Source of the DNA: Pedobacter sp. KBW06
Lineage (GTDB): Bacteria > Bacteroidota > Bacteroidia > Sphingobacteriales > Sphingobacteriaceae
Length of the DNA: 64,000 bases
Direction: 5' to 3'
Assembly (NCBI RefSeq): GCF_003852525.1
Contig: NZ_QAJL01000002.1
Coordinates: 746,856 to 810,855, forward strand
The translations under genes and the position numbers were made by a program. Positions within the stretch are counted from its first letter, which is position 1. Each line of letters opens with the position of its first letter. Positions 1 to 8,312 of the stretch are shown piece after piece. The notes beneath the pieces are model-generated. The model was not told the DNA's origin, ran no database searches, and worked only from the letters and a program-made list of their open reading frames with translations.

Positions 1-1385
1 GATTGGTACTGGATAAGAACGGCAACAAAATGTCTAAACGTTTAGGCAATGGAGTTGATCCTTTTTCTACGATAGATACTTACAGTGCAGATGCCACCCG
101 TTGGTATATGATCAGTAATGCTTCTCCATGGGATAACCTTAAATTTAACCTGGATGGTATCGATGAGGTACGCCGTAAGTTCTTTGGAACGCTTTACAAT
201 ACATATTCCTTCTTTGCATTATACGCGAATATCGACAAGTTTGTGATCGATGAACACAATGAAACACCGGTAGCTGAGCGCAGTGAACTGGACAGGTGGA
301 TCTTGTCTTTATTACAGACGCTGATCGCAGAAGTAGATGAGAATTATAAGGCTTATGAACCTACTAAGGCTTCAAGGGCAATTCAGGCTTTCGTAGACGA
401 GCATTTGAGCAACTGGTACATCCGTTTGTCCCGCCGCCGTTTCTGGAAGGGAGAGATGACTGCGGATAAAAAAGCGGCTTATGAAACGTTGTATACCTGT
501 CTGACAAGTATCGCACAGATCATGTCGCCGGTAGCGCCATTCTTTGCGGATTGGTTGTTCCAGAATTTATCTGTCGCAGACCATAATAATACCGTTGAAT
601 CTGTACATTTAACGCTATGGAAAGAAGCAGATACTTCACTCATCGACACGGAACTGAATGAGCGTATGGAACTGGCACAAAACATTTCCTCAATGGTGCT
701 TTCTTTACGTAAGAAAAGCAGCATCAATGTTCGTCAGCCATTGGCAAAGATCTTAGTTCCGGTACTGGATCAGAAGTTTGCAACGCAGGTAGAACTGGTA
801 AAAGAGCTGATTCTTTCGGAAACGAATATCAAGGACATCGAGTACATCACTGATGCTGCGGGATTCATTAAGAAAAAGATCAAACCAAACTTTAAGGCTT
901 TAGGCCCGAAAGTAGGTAAGGATATGAAATTGGTAGCCGAGGTGATCAACAACCTGAGCCAGGAAGAACTGGCGGGATTTGAAGCTGCAGGAGCATACCA
1001 GATTCCCGGAACGGCATACGTTGTTGAGCTGGCTGATGTGGAGATCATTGCGGAAGACATTCCGGGATGGCAGGTCACCAATTTAGGGAACCTGACTGTA
1101 GCACTGGATGTTACGATTACAGATGAACTGAAACAGGAAGGTTTATCGCGTGAGCTGATCAATAGGATCCAAAATCTGAGAAAGGAATTGAATTTTGAGG
1201 TTACCGATAGGATTACCGTCTCTTTACAAAACGATAATTTGATCGCAAATGCGGTAGCACAAAATAAAACATACATTTGTTCGGAAATCTTAGCGGATAA
1301 AATTAATTTAATAGATAATTTAGAGAATGGAAACAAAATCGTAATCGACGATGTTGAACTACATATTTCGATAGCAAAACAATAA
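1..1385 (+). CDS. ileS: Isoleucyl-tRNA synthetase, C-terminal part (5' end outside window)
   Basis: Charges tRNA-Ile with isoleucine in the cytoplasm. Only the last ~460 residues are visible; the reading frame is open to the left edge, so the gene begins upstream. The visible part opens with the class I signature KMSKRLGN (about residues 9-16 here), the loop that stabilises the adenylate transition state. It continues through the helical anticodon-binding domain (W-rich segment NWYIRLSRRRFW) and ends in the extra C-terminal domain typical of the long IleRS type found in Bacteroidota. The next gene starts 5 bases after the stop, so ileS, the DksA-like gene and lspA are probably co-transcribed. 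Confidence 0.95.
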   Translation, partial: LVLDKNGNKMSKRLGNGVDPFSTIDTYSADATRWYMISNASPWDNLKFNLDGIDEVRRKFFGTLYNTYSFFALYANIDKFVIDEHNETPVAERSELDRWILSLLQTLIAEVDENYKAYEPTKASRAIQAFVDEHLSNWYIRLSRRRFWKGEMTADKKAAYETLYTCLTSIAQIMSPVAPFFADWLFQNLSVADHNNTVESVHLTLWKEADTSLIDTELNERMELAQNISSMVLSLRKKSSINVRQPLAKILVPVLDQKFATQVELVKELILSETNIKDIEYITDAAGFIKKKIKPNFKALGPKVGKDMKLVAEVINNLSQEELAGFEAAGAYQIPGTAYVVELADVEIIAEDIPGWQVTNLGNLTVALDVTITDELKQEGLSRELINRIQNLRKELNFEVTDRITVSLQNDNLIANAVAQNKTYICSEILADKINLIDNLENGNKIVIDDVELHISIAKQ

Positions 1386-1390
1386 TTATT

Positions 1391-1774
1391 ATGGAAAAAG
1401 CTGCAAAAACAAGGTATTCTGATAGTGAACTTCAAGAGTTTAAAGAATTAATTCAGGAAAAATTACGTATGGCCAGAGAAGAATTTCTTTCTCTCACCAG
1501 CTCATTAAGTAGCCCCAACTCTAACGGAACTGAAGATACCTCAGGAACATATAAGACTTTGGAAGATGGTTCTGCTACTTTAGAAAAAGAACAATTGAAC
1601 CAACTGGCTGCCCGTCAGAAAAAGTTCATTGAGAATCTGGAAGCTGCGTTGGTACGTATCGAAAATAAAACTTACGGTATTTGCCGTGAAACAGGTAAAC
1701 TGATCCAAAAAGAACGTCTTCGTGCAGTTCCGCATGCAACGTTAAGTATGGAGGCTAAAATGAAGCAAAGCTAA
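1391..1774 (+). CDS. TraR/DksA-like transcription factor lacking the zinc-finger cysteines
   Basis: A 127-residue member of the TraR/DksA family, whose founding members bind in the secondary channel of RNA polymerase and help ppGpp control transcription. The N-terminal half is a charged helical coiled-coil region (about 10-90). The C-terminal segment YGICRETGKLIQKERLRAVPHATLS has the family spacing but only one of the usual four cysteines, so a classical C4 zinc finger cannot form. The family is recognised by this C-terminal signature; the polymerase role is inferred. The stop codon overlaps the lspA start by one base (TAATG), implying translational coupling. Confidence 0.85.
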   Translation: MEKAAKTRYSDSELQEFKELIQEKLRMAREEFLSLTSSLSSPNSNGTEDTSGTYKTLEDGSATLEKEQLNQLAARQKKFIENLEAALVRIENKTYGICRETGKLIQKERLRAVPHATLSMEAKMKQS

Positions 1775-2376
1775 TGAAGGGATATACAAAACCTTTACTG
1801 ATTATCTTTTTTGTTTTACTTGCAGACCAGGTATTAAAAACCTGGATTAAAACCAATATGTTCCTTGGTCAGGAGTTTAAGATCATAGGCGATTGGTTTA
1901 TTATTCACTTCACGGAAAACAATGGAATGGCTTTCGGCCTTGAGTTTGGCGGGGAGTTCGGTAAACTGTCTCTTTCTTTATTCAGAATAGCGGCAGTAGC
2001 AGGAATTGGATATGCATTACATTATCTGATTCAGAGAAAATACCACAGGGGGTTGATCCTGAATGTGGCATTGATCTTTTCCGGTGCAGTGGGCAATATC
2101 ATTGACTCTGTCCTTTATGGAAAGATCTACGGATACGAGAGCTGGTTTCATGGGCGGGTAGTAGACATGTTTTATTTTCCGATCCTGCAGGGTAATTTCC
2201 CGGCATGGGTACCCATTTGGGGAGGCGAAGATTTTATCTTCTTCAGACCTGTTTTTAACATCGCTGATGCAGCGATCTCTGTCGGGGTGGTCATCATCCT
2301 GATCTACCAGAAAACTTACTTTAAGGAAGAGGTAAAAGAAGAGATCGGTCCAAATAACGAGATCGTCGAAGACTAA
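1774..2376 (+). CDS. lspA: Lipoprotein signal peptidase (signal peptidase II)
   Basis: Inner-membrane aspartyl protease that removes the signal peptide from diacylglyceryl-prolipoproteins. At 200 residues it is slightly longer than the usual ~165, with loops between helices as often seen in Bacteroidota. Four hydrophobic segments are visible. The family motifs are present: NNGMAFG after helix 1, the first catalytic Asp in GNIID (about D111), and the second in FNIADAAIS (about D165). It starts inside the stop of the upstream DksA-like gene and is followed by a strong terminator. Its partner Lnt is encoded 4.3 kb downstream. Confidence 0.96.
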   Translation: MKGYTKPLLIIFFVLLADQVLKTWIKTNMFLGQEFKIIGDWFIIHFTENNGMAFGLEFGGEFGKLSLSLFRIAAVAGIGYALHYLIQRKYHRGLILNVALIFSGAVGNIIDSVLYGKIYGYESWFHGRVVDMFYFPILQGNFPAWVPIWGGEDFIFFRPVFNIADAAISVGVVIILIYQKTYFKEEVKEEIGPNNEIVED

Positions 2377-2396
2377 AGATCACTGAAAAAAATAAC

Positions 2397-2430
2397 AGTC
2401 CGTAAAGCCTTTGCTTTGCGGACTTTTTTA
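2397..2430 (+). terminator. Rho-independent terminator after lspA
   Basis: A 12-bp stem (2397-2408 pairing with 2413-2424, one G-U pair) closes a 4-base loop and is followed by a run of six T. It lies 20 bases after the lspA stop and ends the ileS-dksA-like-lspA transcript. Confidence 0.85.
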
Positions 2431-2582
2431 TTTACAGTCAAAATTCCATAAATATTTTTCGCAAAAAATCACCCTAATAATGAAGCAGTTAAGAAATAAT
2501 CTGTAAATTATTAATGCCGTAATATGGAATTGATCTGATATTTACATCTTGTTATCAAATACACAAAAGAAAAATCAACATT

Positions 2583-3287
2583 ATGAAAAAGTTATTTGCC
2601 CTTGCCTTTGTTGCCTTATTTAGTTTAAGTGCCATGGCCCAACAAGTAGATCTGAGAAAAAAGATAAGTGTTAGCGGATCTGCAGAAACTGAAGTTACTC
2701 CGGATATCATTTATATCAGCATCTCTTTAAAAGAATATTTAAAAGACAACAACAGCAAGAAAAAAGTAGAGATCACTACCCTGGAAACTCAGCTGTTTAA
2801 AGCGGTTCAGGATGCAGGTATTGCAAAAGAAAACTTAACGATCAACAATTTGTCAGGTTACAGCGTTGCAGAGAAAAAGAAAAACCCAGACTTCTTGGTG
2901 AGCAAACAATACCGCTTAAAAGTAACTGACCTGAACAAATGGAATGAGCTGATCGGTTCAGTAGATCCTAAAGGTATAGCATATACCAATATCGATAGCT
3001 ATGACTATTCTAAGATCGAAGCCTTAAAAAAAGAGCTTAAAATCAAAGCACTTCAGGCAGCGAAAGCGAAAGCAGCTTATTTAGTGGAAGCCCTGGGTAA
3101 TCAATTGGGAAGCATCATCGACATTCAGGAATTGAACAACGAATCTTACCCTCAGCCAATGTACCGTGCAAACGTAATGATGATGAAAGCAGAAAGTGCA
3201 GATGCCATGGGTGGAGCAGCTCCGGAGATTGATTTCAAGAAAATCAAATTGAATTACACCATGAATACTGTATTTGAGATCAAGTAA
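2583..3287 (+). CDS. SIMPL (DUF541) domain secreted protein
   Basis: A 234-residue exported protein with a clear signal peptide (MKKLFALAFVALFSLSAMAQ, cleavage near residue 20). The rest matches the SIMPL/DUF541 family pattern: ISVSGSAETEVTPDIIYISISL opening the domain, an alternating beta/alpha core, the YRLKVTDL strand and a helix rich in KALQAAKAKA. The family is periplasmic or cell-surface, often oligomeric, with no firmly assigned biochemical role in Bacteroidota. The gene is monocistronic, with terminators on both sides. Function is unknown beyond the domain. Confidence 0.85.
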   Translation: MKKLFALAFVALFSLSAMAQQVDLRKKISVSGSAETEVTPDIIYISISLKEYLKDNNSKKKVEITTLETQLFKAVQDAGIAKENLTINNLSGYSVAEKKKNPDFLVSKQYRLKVTDLNKWNELIGSVDPKGIAYTNIDSYDYSKIEALKKELKIKALQAAKAKAAYLVEALGNQLGSIIDIQELNNESYPQPMYRANVMMMKAESADAMGGAAPEIDFKKIKLNYTMNTVFEIK

Positions 3288-3420
3288 TACTGGCTGTAAG
3301 AGTAGACAGTTTAAAGGTTGAACAGCCCTTAAAAGCGAATCAACAGCAAATATATATTCTTGAGCTATACTGCTTAAACATAGCGAAAAAGCGATTATTT
3401 CCGCTTTAAGATTGCCTGGA

Positions 3421-3453
3421 AAAAACCTACCAATAATTTTTGGTAGGTTTTTT
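3421..3453 (+). terminator. Rho-independent terminator after the SIMPL gene
   Basis: A 12-bp perfect stem (3421-3432 with 3441-3452) with an 8-base loop and a terminal T run. It sits 134 bases after the SIMPL stop and 34 bases before the next start. The longer reading frame that would start at 3412 runs through this hairpin, which argues for the start at 3487 for the following gene. A second small stem (AAAGCG/CGCTTT, near 3390-3406) lies just upstream. Confidence 0.8.
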
Positions 3454-3486
3454 GTTATTTATCAGGAAATCACAAAACCTAATCAC

Positions 3487-3801
3487 ATGAAAAAATTCAT
3501 TTACTCACTGGCCTTAATTTTTATGTTGGGCGTTAGCGCGAACACCGTTCTTGCTGCAGACAAATCTGAAAAGAATAAAACAGAGATGACTGTTGAACAA
3601 CAGGCGCAATTAAAAAGAATCACAGAACGGGTAGAGGAAATCAGGTCGATGGATAAATCAGATTTATCCAGAGCAGAGAAAAAAGAACTTCGTAAAGAAC
3701 TTAGAGAGTTAAAAAAACAATCTAAAGCATTAGGAGGAGGAGTTTATCTTTCTGTTGGAGCCATCATCATCATCATCCTATTGCTGATCTTAATCTTATA
3801 A
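3487..3801 (+). CDS. Small exported protein with charged coiled coil and C-terminal membrane anchor
   Basis: 104 residues starting at the ATG at 3487. A signal peptide (MKKFIYSLALIFMLGVSANTVLA) is followed by a strongly charged helical stretch (about 25-85, rich in K, E and R), a GGG hinge and a C-terminal run of Ile/Leu (about 90-104) that looks like a membrane segment. This architecture (signal, charged helix, short hydrophobic tail) is common in small Bacteroidota envelope proteins of unknown role. I do not recognise a named family. The gene is monocistronic and convergent with serS; both share a terminator. Confidence 0.7.
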   Translation: MKKFIYSLALIFMLGVSANTVLAADKSEKNKTEMTVEQQAQLKRITERVEEIRSMDKSDLSRAEKKELRKELRELKKQSKALGGGVYLSVGAIIIIILLLILIL

Positions 3802-3822
3802 TATTCTCATCTACCGATGAAT

Positions 3823-3858
3823 AAAAAAACCTTCCCCGTAATGGAGAAGGTTTTTTTA
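3823..3858. terminator. Bidirectional terminator between the small envelope gene and serS
   Basis: A stem of AAAAAAACCTTC pairing with GAAGGTTTTTTT around a short loop lies between two convergent genes. It has an A run on the left and a T run on the right, so it can act on both strands. Confidence 0.8.
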
Positions 3859-3880
3859 TGGATGAATATCTGTTAAGACC

Positions 3881-5152
3881 TTAGTCTATATATTCAAATC
3901 CGGTATATTTTACCAGTACTTCCGGAATTTTAATTCCTTTATCGGTCTGGTTATTTTCCAGGATAGAAGCCACAATACGTGGTAAAGCCAAAGCACTTCC
4001 GTTCAAGGTATGTGCCAGCTGCGTTTTTCCGGTTGCCCCTTTGAACCTTAATTTCAAACGGTTGCTCTGGTAAGTCTCGAAGTTGGAAACTGAAGACACC
4101 TCTAACCAGCGTTGCTGTGCAGCACTCCATACTTCCATATCGTAAGTTTTAGCGGCAACAAATCCCATATCACCACCACATAGGTTCAAGACTCTGTAAT
4201 GAAGGCCAAGGTCCCTTAATAAGGATTGCACATAGCTGCTCATTTGCTCCAGTACCTCGTAAGATGTTTCCGGATGAACTACCTGTACCAATTCCACCTT
4301 ATCAAACTGGTGTAAGCGGTTCAAGCCCCGTACATGCGCACCATAAGAACCTGCCTCGCGACGGAAACATGGTGTATATGCCGTATTCTTTACCGGAAGT
4401 TCTTCTTCTTTCAGGATCACATCGCGGTATAAGTTCGTTACCGGAACTTCGGCTGTAGGGATCAGGTAAAGGTTATCTACACCTGCATGGTACATCTGAC
4501 CTTCTTTATCCGGTAACTGACCGGTTCCAAATCCTGAAGCTTCATTTACCAGCAAAGGAACCTGCATTTCTTTGTATCCTGCATCTACTGCACGGTCCAG
4601 GAAGAAATTGATCAATGCCCTTTGTAAACGTGCACCTTTTCCTTTGTAAACAGGAAAACCTGCGCCGGCAATTTTTGTACCCAGTTCAAAATCTATGATG
4701 TCATACTTAGCAGTCAATTCCCAGTGCGGCAGGGCATTTTCGCCTAATACTGCAGGCTCACCATCTACCAATACCACTTCGTTTTCTTCTGGCGTAGCGC
4801 CGGTAGGTACGGATTCATGAGGCAGGTTAGGCAATTGCACAATCAGGCTGTGTAATTTAGCTTCCGCTTCAGTCAGTACATCAGAAAGGTTTTTGATCTG
4901 CTCTTTGTTTGCTGTAGTTTCCGATTTCAATACATCCGCTTCCTCTTTTTTACCATTACGCATCAGCTCACCAATTTGTTTAGCACTGGAATTTGCGATA
5001 GCGGAAAGGGAGTCCAAGGAGGTTTGAGCTTGTCTACGCTCTTCATCAATTTTAATAATTTCATCCACCAATTCAGGCTGTTTGAAATTACGGACAGACA
5101 GTCGTTCTAAAACTTTCTCTCTATTTTCGCGGATATAGTTAACTTGCAACAT
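3881..5152 (-). CDS. serS: Seryl-tRNA synthetase
   Basis: Charges tRNA-Ser (and tRNA-Sec where present) with serine. The 423-residue length is standard. An N-terminal long coiled-coil arm (about 30-105) that grips the tRNA variable arm precedes the class II catalytic core. Motif 2 is visible as TPCFRREAGSYG and motif 3 as LNGSALALPRIVASILE near the C-terminus. The start MLQVNYIRENRE is typical of the family. A good promoter -7 box lies 16 bases upstream of the start. The gene is alone on this strand and divergent from rsmI. Confidence 0.97.
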   Translation of the reverse strand: MLQVNYIRENREKVLERLSVRNFKQPELVDEIIKIDEERRQAQTSLDSLSAIANSSAKQIGELMRNGKKEEADVLKSETTANKEQIKNLSDVLTEAEAKLHSLIVQLPNLPHESVPTGATPEENEVVLVDGEPAVLGENALPHWELTAKYDIIDFELGTKIAGAGFPVYKGKGARLQRALINFFLDRAVDAGYKEMQVPLLVNEASGFGTGQLPDKEGQMYHAGVDNLYLIPTAEVPVTNLYRDVILKEEELPVKNTAYTPCFRREAGSYGAHVRGLNRLHQFDKVELVQVVHPETSYEVLEQMSSYVQSLLRDLGLHYRVLNLCGGDMGFVAAKTYDMEVWSAAQQRWLEVSSVSNFETYQSNRLKLRFKGATGKTQLAHTLNGSALALPRIVASILENNQTDKGIKIPEVLVKYTGFEYID

Positions 5153-5168
5153 TATTTTATTTTTTAAA

Positions 5169-5176
5169 CAAAGATA
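5169..5176 (-). promoter_or_regulatory. Candidate -7 promoter box of serS
   Basis: On the minus strand this reads TATCTTTG, a perfect match to the Bacteroidota primary sigma factor box TAnnTTTG, 16 bases before the serS ATG. No convincing -33 TTTG was found at the expected spacing, so the call rests on the -7 box and position. Confidence 0.5.
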
Positions 5177-5232
5177 ATAACTTAACTCGTCATTGCGAGC
5201 CCCTTTGGCATCGCATCGCGAAAAAAATAACT

Positions 5233-5940
5233 ATGGAAGGCAAACTATTTCTTGTTCCCACGCCAATAGGCAACCTTGAGGATATGACCTTCAGGGCGAT
5301 AAGAATCTTAAAAGAGGCCGATGTGATTCTGGCTGAAGATACCCGTACCAGTGCCCCGATGCTGAAACATTTCGGCATTGATAAAAAGGCCTATTCACAT
5401 CACCAGCACAATGAGCATCAGGCAACTTCAGAAATCATTAAGTTTCTGAAAGAAGGAAAAAATGTAGCCCTGATCTCCGATGCAGGCACTCCCGCCATTT
5501 CTGATCCTGGATTTTTCCTCGTGAGGGAAGCGATCAAACAGGACCTGGCTGTAGAATGTTTACCGGGGGCAACCGCTTTTGTTCCCGCACTGGTGAACTC
5601 CGGACTTCCATCGGATTCCTTTATATTTGAAGGCTTTCTGCCCGTAAAAAAAGGCAGACAAACACGTTTCAAAAAACTGGCAGAGGAAGACCGTACCATC
5701 ATCTTGTATGAAAGTCCGCACCGCTTATTGAAAACCCTGGAAGAGTTTGCGGAATATTGCGGAGAAGACCGCCAGGCTTCCGTGAGCAGGGAGCTGACAA
5801 AAATGTATGAAGAAACAGTGAGGGGAACATTGATGGAGATCAAAACACATTTTGAAAATAACATCTTAAAAGGAGAATTCGTGATTTGTATTGCGGGGAA
5901 AACGGAAGTAAAGAAGTCCAGATACGAAAAAGATAAATAG
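5233..5940 (+). CDS. rsmI: 16S rRNA (cytidine-1402-2'-O)-methyltransferase
   Basis: SAM-dependent ribose methylation of C1402 in the ribosomal P-site region. The 235-residue protein has the tetrapyrrole-methylase-like fold motifs: LVPTPIGNLEDMTFRA at the N-terminus, the AEDTRTS segment, the glycine-rich SDAGTPAISDPG loop, LPGATAFVPAL and the YESPHRL segment. It lacks the C-terminal extension of the E. coli enzyme (~285 aa), as many Bacteroidota homologues do. The gene is followed 37 bases later by an unrelated PH-like gene. The upstream 80 bases carry a degenerate CGTCATTGCGAG sequence. Confidence 0.95.
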   Translation: MEGKLFLVPTPIGNLEDMTFRAIRILKEADVILAEDTRTSAPMLKHFGIDKKAYSHHQHNEHQATSEIIKFLKEGKNVALISDAGTPAISDPGFFLVREAIKQDLAVECLPGATAFVPALVNSGLPSDSFIFEGFLPVKKGRQTRFKKLAEEDRTIILYESPHRLLKTLEEFAEYCGEDRQASVSRELTKMYEETVRGTLMEIKTHFENNILKGEFVICIAGKTEVKKSRYEKDK

Positions 5941-5977
5941 GTTCAATTTTTGATAGTATTATAAAAAAAGCATTAAC

Positions 5978-6628
5978 ATGATATTAATAGATAGATTTTT
6001 AAGCGACGAACAAGATCCTAAGGCTGTTGAAAAAGTATTGAGCAAACTAAATGACATGCTCAGCGCAAATGAAGAACTGATTTATATGGCAGTACAAAAA
6101 AGACCTGCAGTAAATTTGCTTCCAACCTGCATCGCCGTAAGTAACAAACGCATTTTCTATTGTGAGCCGGGAAATTTCGGAATCACGATGAACTTTAAAG
6201 ACATCTCCTGGAAAACGATCAAAGAGATCTCTTTTAAAGAAGAGATTTTTGGCTCTAAATTCATCTGTGTACCTACACATGGAGAAAACATCATCACCGA
6301 ATACATTCCTAAAGTGCAGGCCCGTAAACTGTATCAGGCAGCACATGAACAACTGGCAGAATTTAAAGAACAACAACATCAGATCGAACTGGAAGAAAGG
6401 CGTTCTTCGACTTCTCCGGTAACCGTGAATGCTGTACCTGAGACTAAGATCGCAGAAGAACCGGTAGCCTTCACTCCTCCTGCACCTGTTGTAGTTCATG
6501 CTCCGGTAGAAGAACCTGAAGATGAAACCACCATTAAATTGAGAAAACTGAAAACATTGTACGATAAGCAGCTGATTACCCTTGAAGAATACGAGGCGAA
6601 AAAAGCAGACGTACTTGACAATTTCTAA
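5978..6628 (+). CDS. PH-like domain protein with C-terminal SHOCT motif
   Basis: 216 residues, no signal peptide. Residues ~25-130 have the layout of a bacterial pleckstrin-homology-like (bPH/YokE) domain: LLPTCIAVSNKRIFYCEPG, then FKDISWKTIKEISFKEE, with short beta strands and a C-terminal helix. A proline-rich linker (about 145-180) leads to a ~30-residue C-terminal helical hairpin, LRKLKTLYDKQLITLEEYEAKK, which matches the SHOCT oligomerisation motif. The combination suggests a cytoplasmic or membrane-peripheral scaffolding role; no enzymatic function is visible. It precedes lnt by 28 bases and could share its transcript. Confidence 0.7.
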   Translation: MILIDRFLSDEQDPKAVEKVLSKLNDMLSANEELIYMAVQKRPAVNLLPTCIAVSNKRIFYCEPGNFGITMNFKDISWKTIKEISFKEEIFGSKFICVPTHGENIITEYIPKVQARKLYQAAHEQLAEFKEQQHQIELEERRSSTSPVTVNAVPETKIAEEPVAFTPPAPVVVHAPVEEPEDETTIKLRKLKTLYDKQLITLEEYEAKKADVLDNF

Positions 6629-6656
6629 TTCAAAAGCAGCACGATAATATCCCCCG

Positions 6657-8279
6657 ATGAATTTAAAAAACACGACGCTCCTGGCCCTGTCAAGCGCTTT
6701 CTTAATGTGGCTGGCATGGCCGCCTATTCCTTATACTGCCCCTCTTTTGCTGATTGGTATGGTTCCTTTACTCATCGCCATCAAACAAATCAGCGGCAGC
6801 GAAAAAGAGAAAAAAGGAAAACGTGTTTTTCTGACTGCAGGATTAACATTCTTACTTTGGAATACCGCCTGTATTTATTGGGTTTATAATGCCATCAGTG
6901 CTTATAACAATGCTTTCGTCGCCTTTCTGATCTCTTTGATTCCTTATGGACTGGGTGCATTGCTCATGACCTTCGCATTTTGGCTATATTATCGTTTGAG
7001 CAGGTATACTTCCAAATGGCTGGCTTATGCCGGGCTCATCAGTTTCTGGATCAGCATGGAATACCTGCACCAGACCTGGGACCTTGCCTTTCCATGGATG
7101 ACCTTAGGAAATGGTTTCGCAGCGAGCCATCAGCTGATCCAATGGTATGAATATACCGGGATTTACGGTGGCTCTTTATGGATTTTAATCAGTAATATAC
7201 TGGCCTTTGAAGCTTATCAGGCTTTCAAAACTCAAAAAGGATACCTGAAATTCAGGCCGCTGATTGTATTGGGGCTGGTGATTTTAATACCAGTTACAGC
7301 CTCTTTGGTCAGATATGCCGGCTATAAAGAGCAGGTAGTTCCGGTAAATGTGGTCACCGTACAACCCAATATCGATCCTTATCAGAAACTGGGCGGGATT
7401 TCTTCACAGGAACAAATCCGCACCTTAACCAGACTTTCAGATTCCATCGCGCAGCCCAACACCGAATATTTCATCTGGCCGGAAACGGCGATTCCGAATT
7501 ACAGTGATGAAGAACGCGTGAGGAGTAACCCCGACTTTATACAGCTTCAGGATTTCCTTTCCAAATATAAAAATGGAACACTGATTACCGGAATTGAGAG
7601 CATCAAACGCTATAACGACCCGCAGACCATCAGTGCGAAATTTGATGAGAACAGCGGAGTCTACTATGACAATTTCAACACCGCCATGCAGGTGGAAAAT
7701 TCTGCAAACGTACAGTTTTACCATAAGTCAAAACTGGTTCCCGGTGTAGAAAAAATGCCTTTCCCGAATGCCCTGGCTTTTTTAAAGCCTGTGTTTGCGC
7801 AATTGGGCGGCACCGTTAGCGGATGGGGATGGCAGGAAAACCCGGCGGTCATGTATGCGCAAAGCGGCATTGGCGTTGCTCCGGTAATCTGTTATGAATC
7901 CTTATGGGGCGACTGGATCGGTAAATCGGTAAAAGAAGGCGCTCAGTTCATCGCTATCATCACGAATGATGGCTGGTGGGGAAACACATCAGGAAAAGAC
8001 CAACACCTCTTATACGCCAAATTACGGGCCATAGAAACCAGAAGATGGGTAGTCCGTTCGGCCAATACCGGAATCTCGGGTTTTATCGACCAAAAAGGAG
8101 ATGTGGTGAAACAAAGCAAATGGTGGGTACCTACTGCTTTAAAAGCAGACATCAACCTGAACAGTGACCTTACTTTTTACGTAGAAAACGGAGATCTTAT
8201 TGCGAAGTTATTTTCGCTTACGGCCCTATTACTCGCTTTGATCATTCCCTATAAAAAATGGGTTAAAAAGACGCCCTAA
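6657..8279 (+). CDS. lnt: Apolipoprotein N-acyltransferase
   Basis: Transfers a third acyl chain to the N-terminal cysteine of lipoproteins at the inner membrane. The 540 residues comprise an N-terminal multi-helix membrane domain (about 1-220) and a periplasmic nitrilase-fold domain. The catalytic triad is visible: Glu in FIWPETAIPN (E276), Lys in YHKSKLVPG (about K357) and Cys in VICYESLWG (C412). The usual LVPFGE motif is LVPGVE here. A final hydrophobic helix lies near the C-terminus. With lspA it completes lipoprotein processing, relevant to the many lipoproteins encoded in this window. Confidence 0.95.
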   Translation: MNLKNTTLLALSSAFLMWLAWPPIPYTAPLLLIGMVPLLIAIKQISGSEKEKKGKRVFLTAGLTFLLWNTACIYWVYNAISAYNNAFVAFLISLIPYGLGALLMTFAFWLYYRLSRYTSKWLAYAGLISFWISMEYLHQTWDLAFPWMTLGNGFAASHQLIQWYEYTGIYGGSLWILISNILAFEAYQAFKTQKGYLKFRPLIVLGLVILIPVTASLVRYAGYKEQVVPVNVVTVQPNIDPYQKLGGISSQEQIRTLTRLSDSIAQPNTEYFIWPETAIPNYSDEERVRSNPDFIQLQDFLSKYKNGTLITGIESIKRYNDPQTISAKFDENSGVYYDNFNTAMQVENSANVQFYHKSKLVPGVEKMPFPNALAFLKPVFAQLGGTVSGWGWQENPAVMYAQSGIGVAPVICYESLWGDWIGKSVKEGAQFIAIITNDGWWGNTSGKDQHLLYAKLRAIETRRWVVRSANTGISGFIDQKGDVVKQSKWWVPTALKADINLNSDLTFYVENGDLIAKLFSLTALLLALIIPYKKWVKKTP

Positions 8280-8312
8280 AAATTCCTAACTTTATGCTGA
8301 GGCTTATCTGTT

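Noticed and set aside
3412..3486. Longer start for the small envelope gene (adds 25 residues)
   Set aside because: It would be translated through a strong terminator hairpin, and the ATG at 3487 gives a clean signal peptide.
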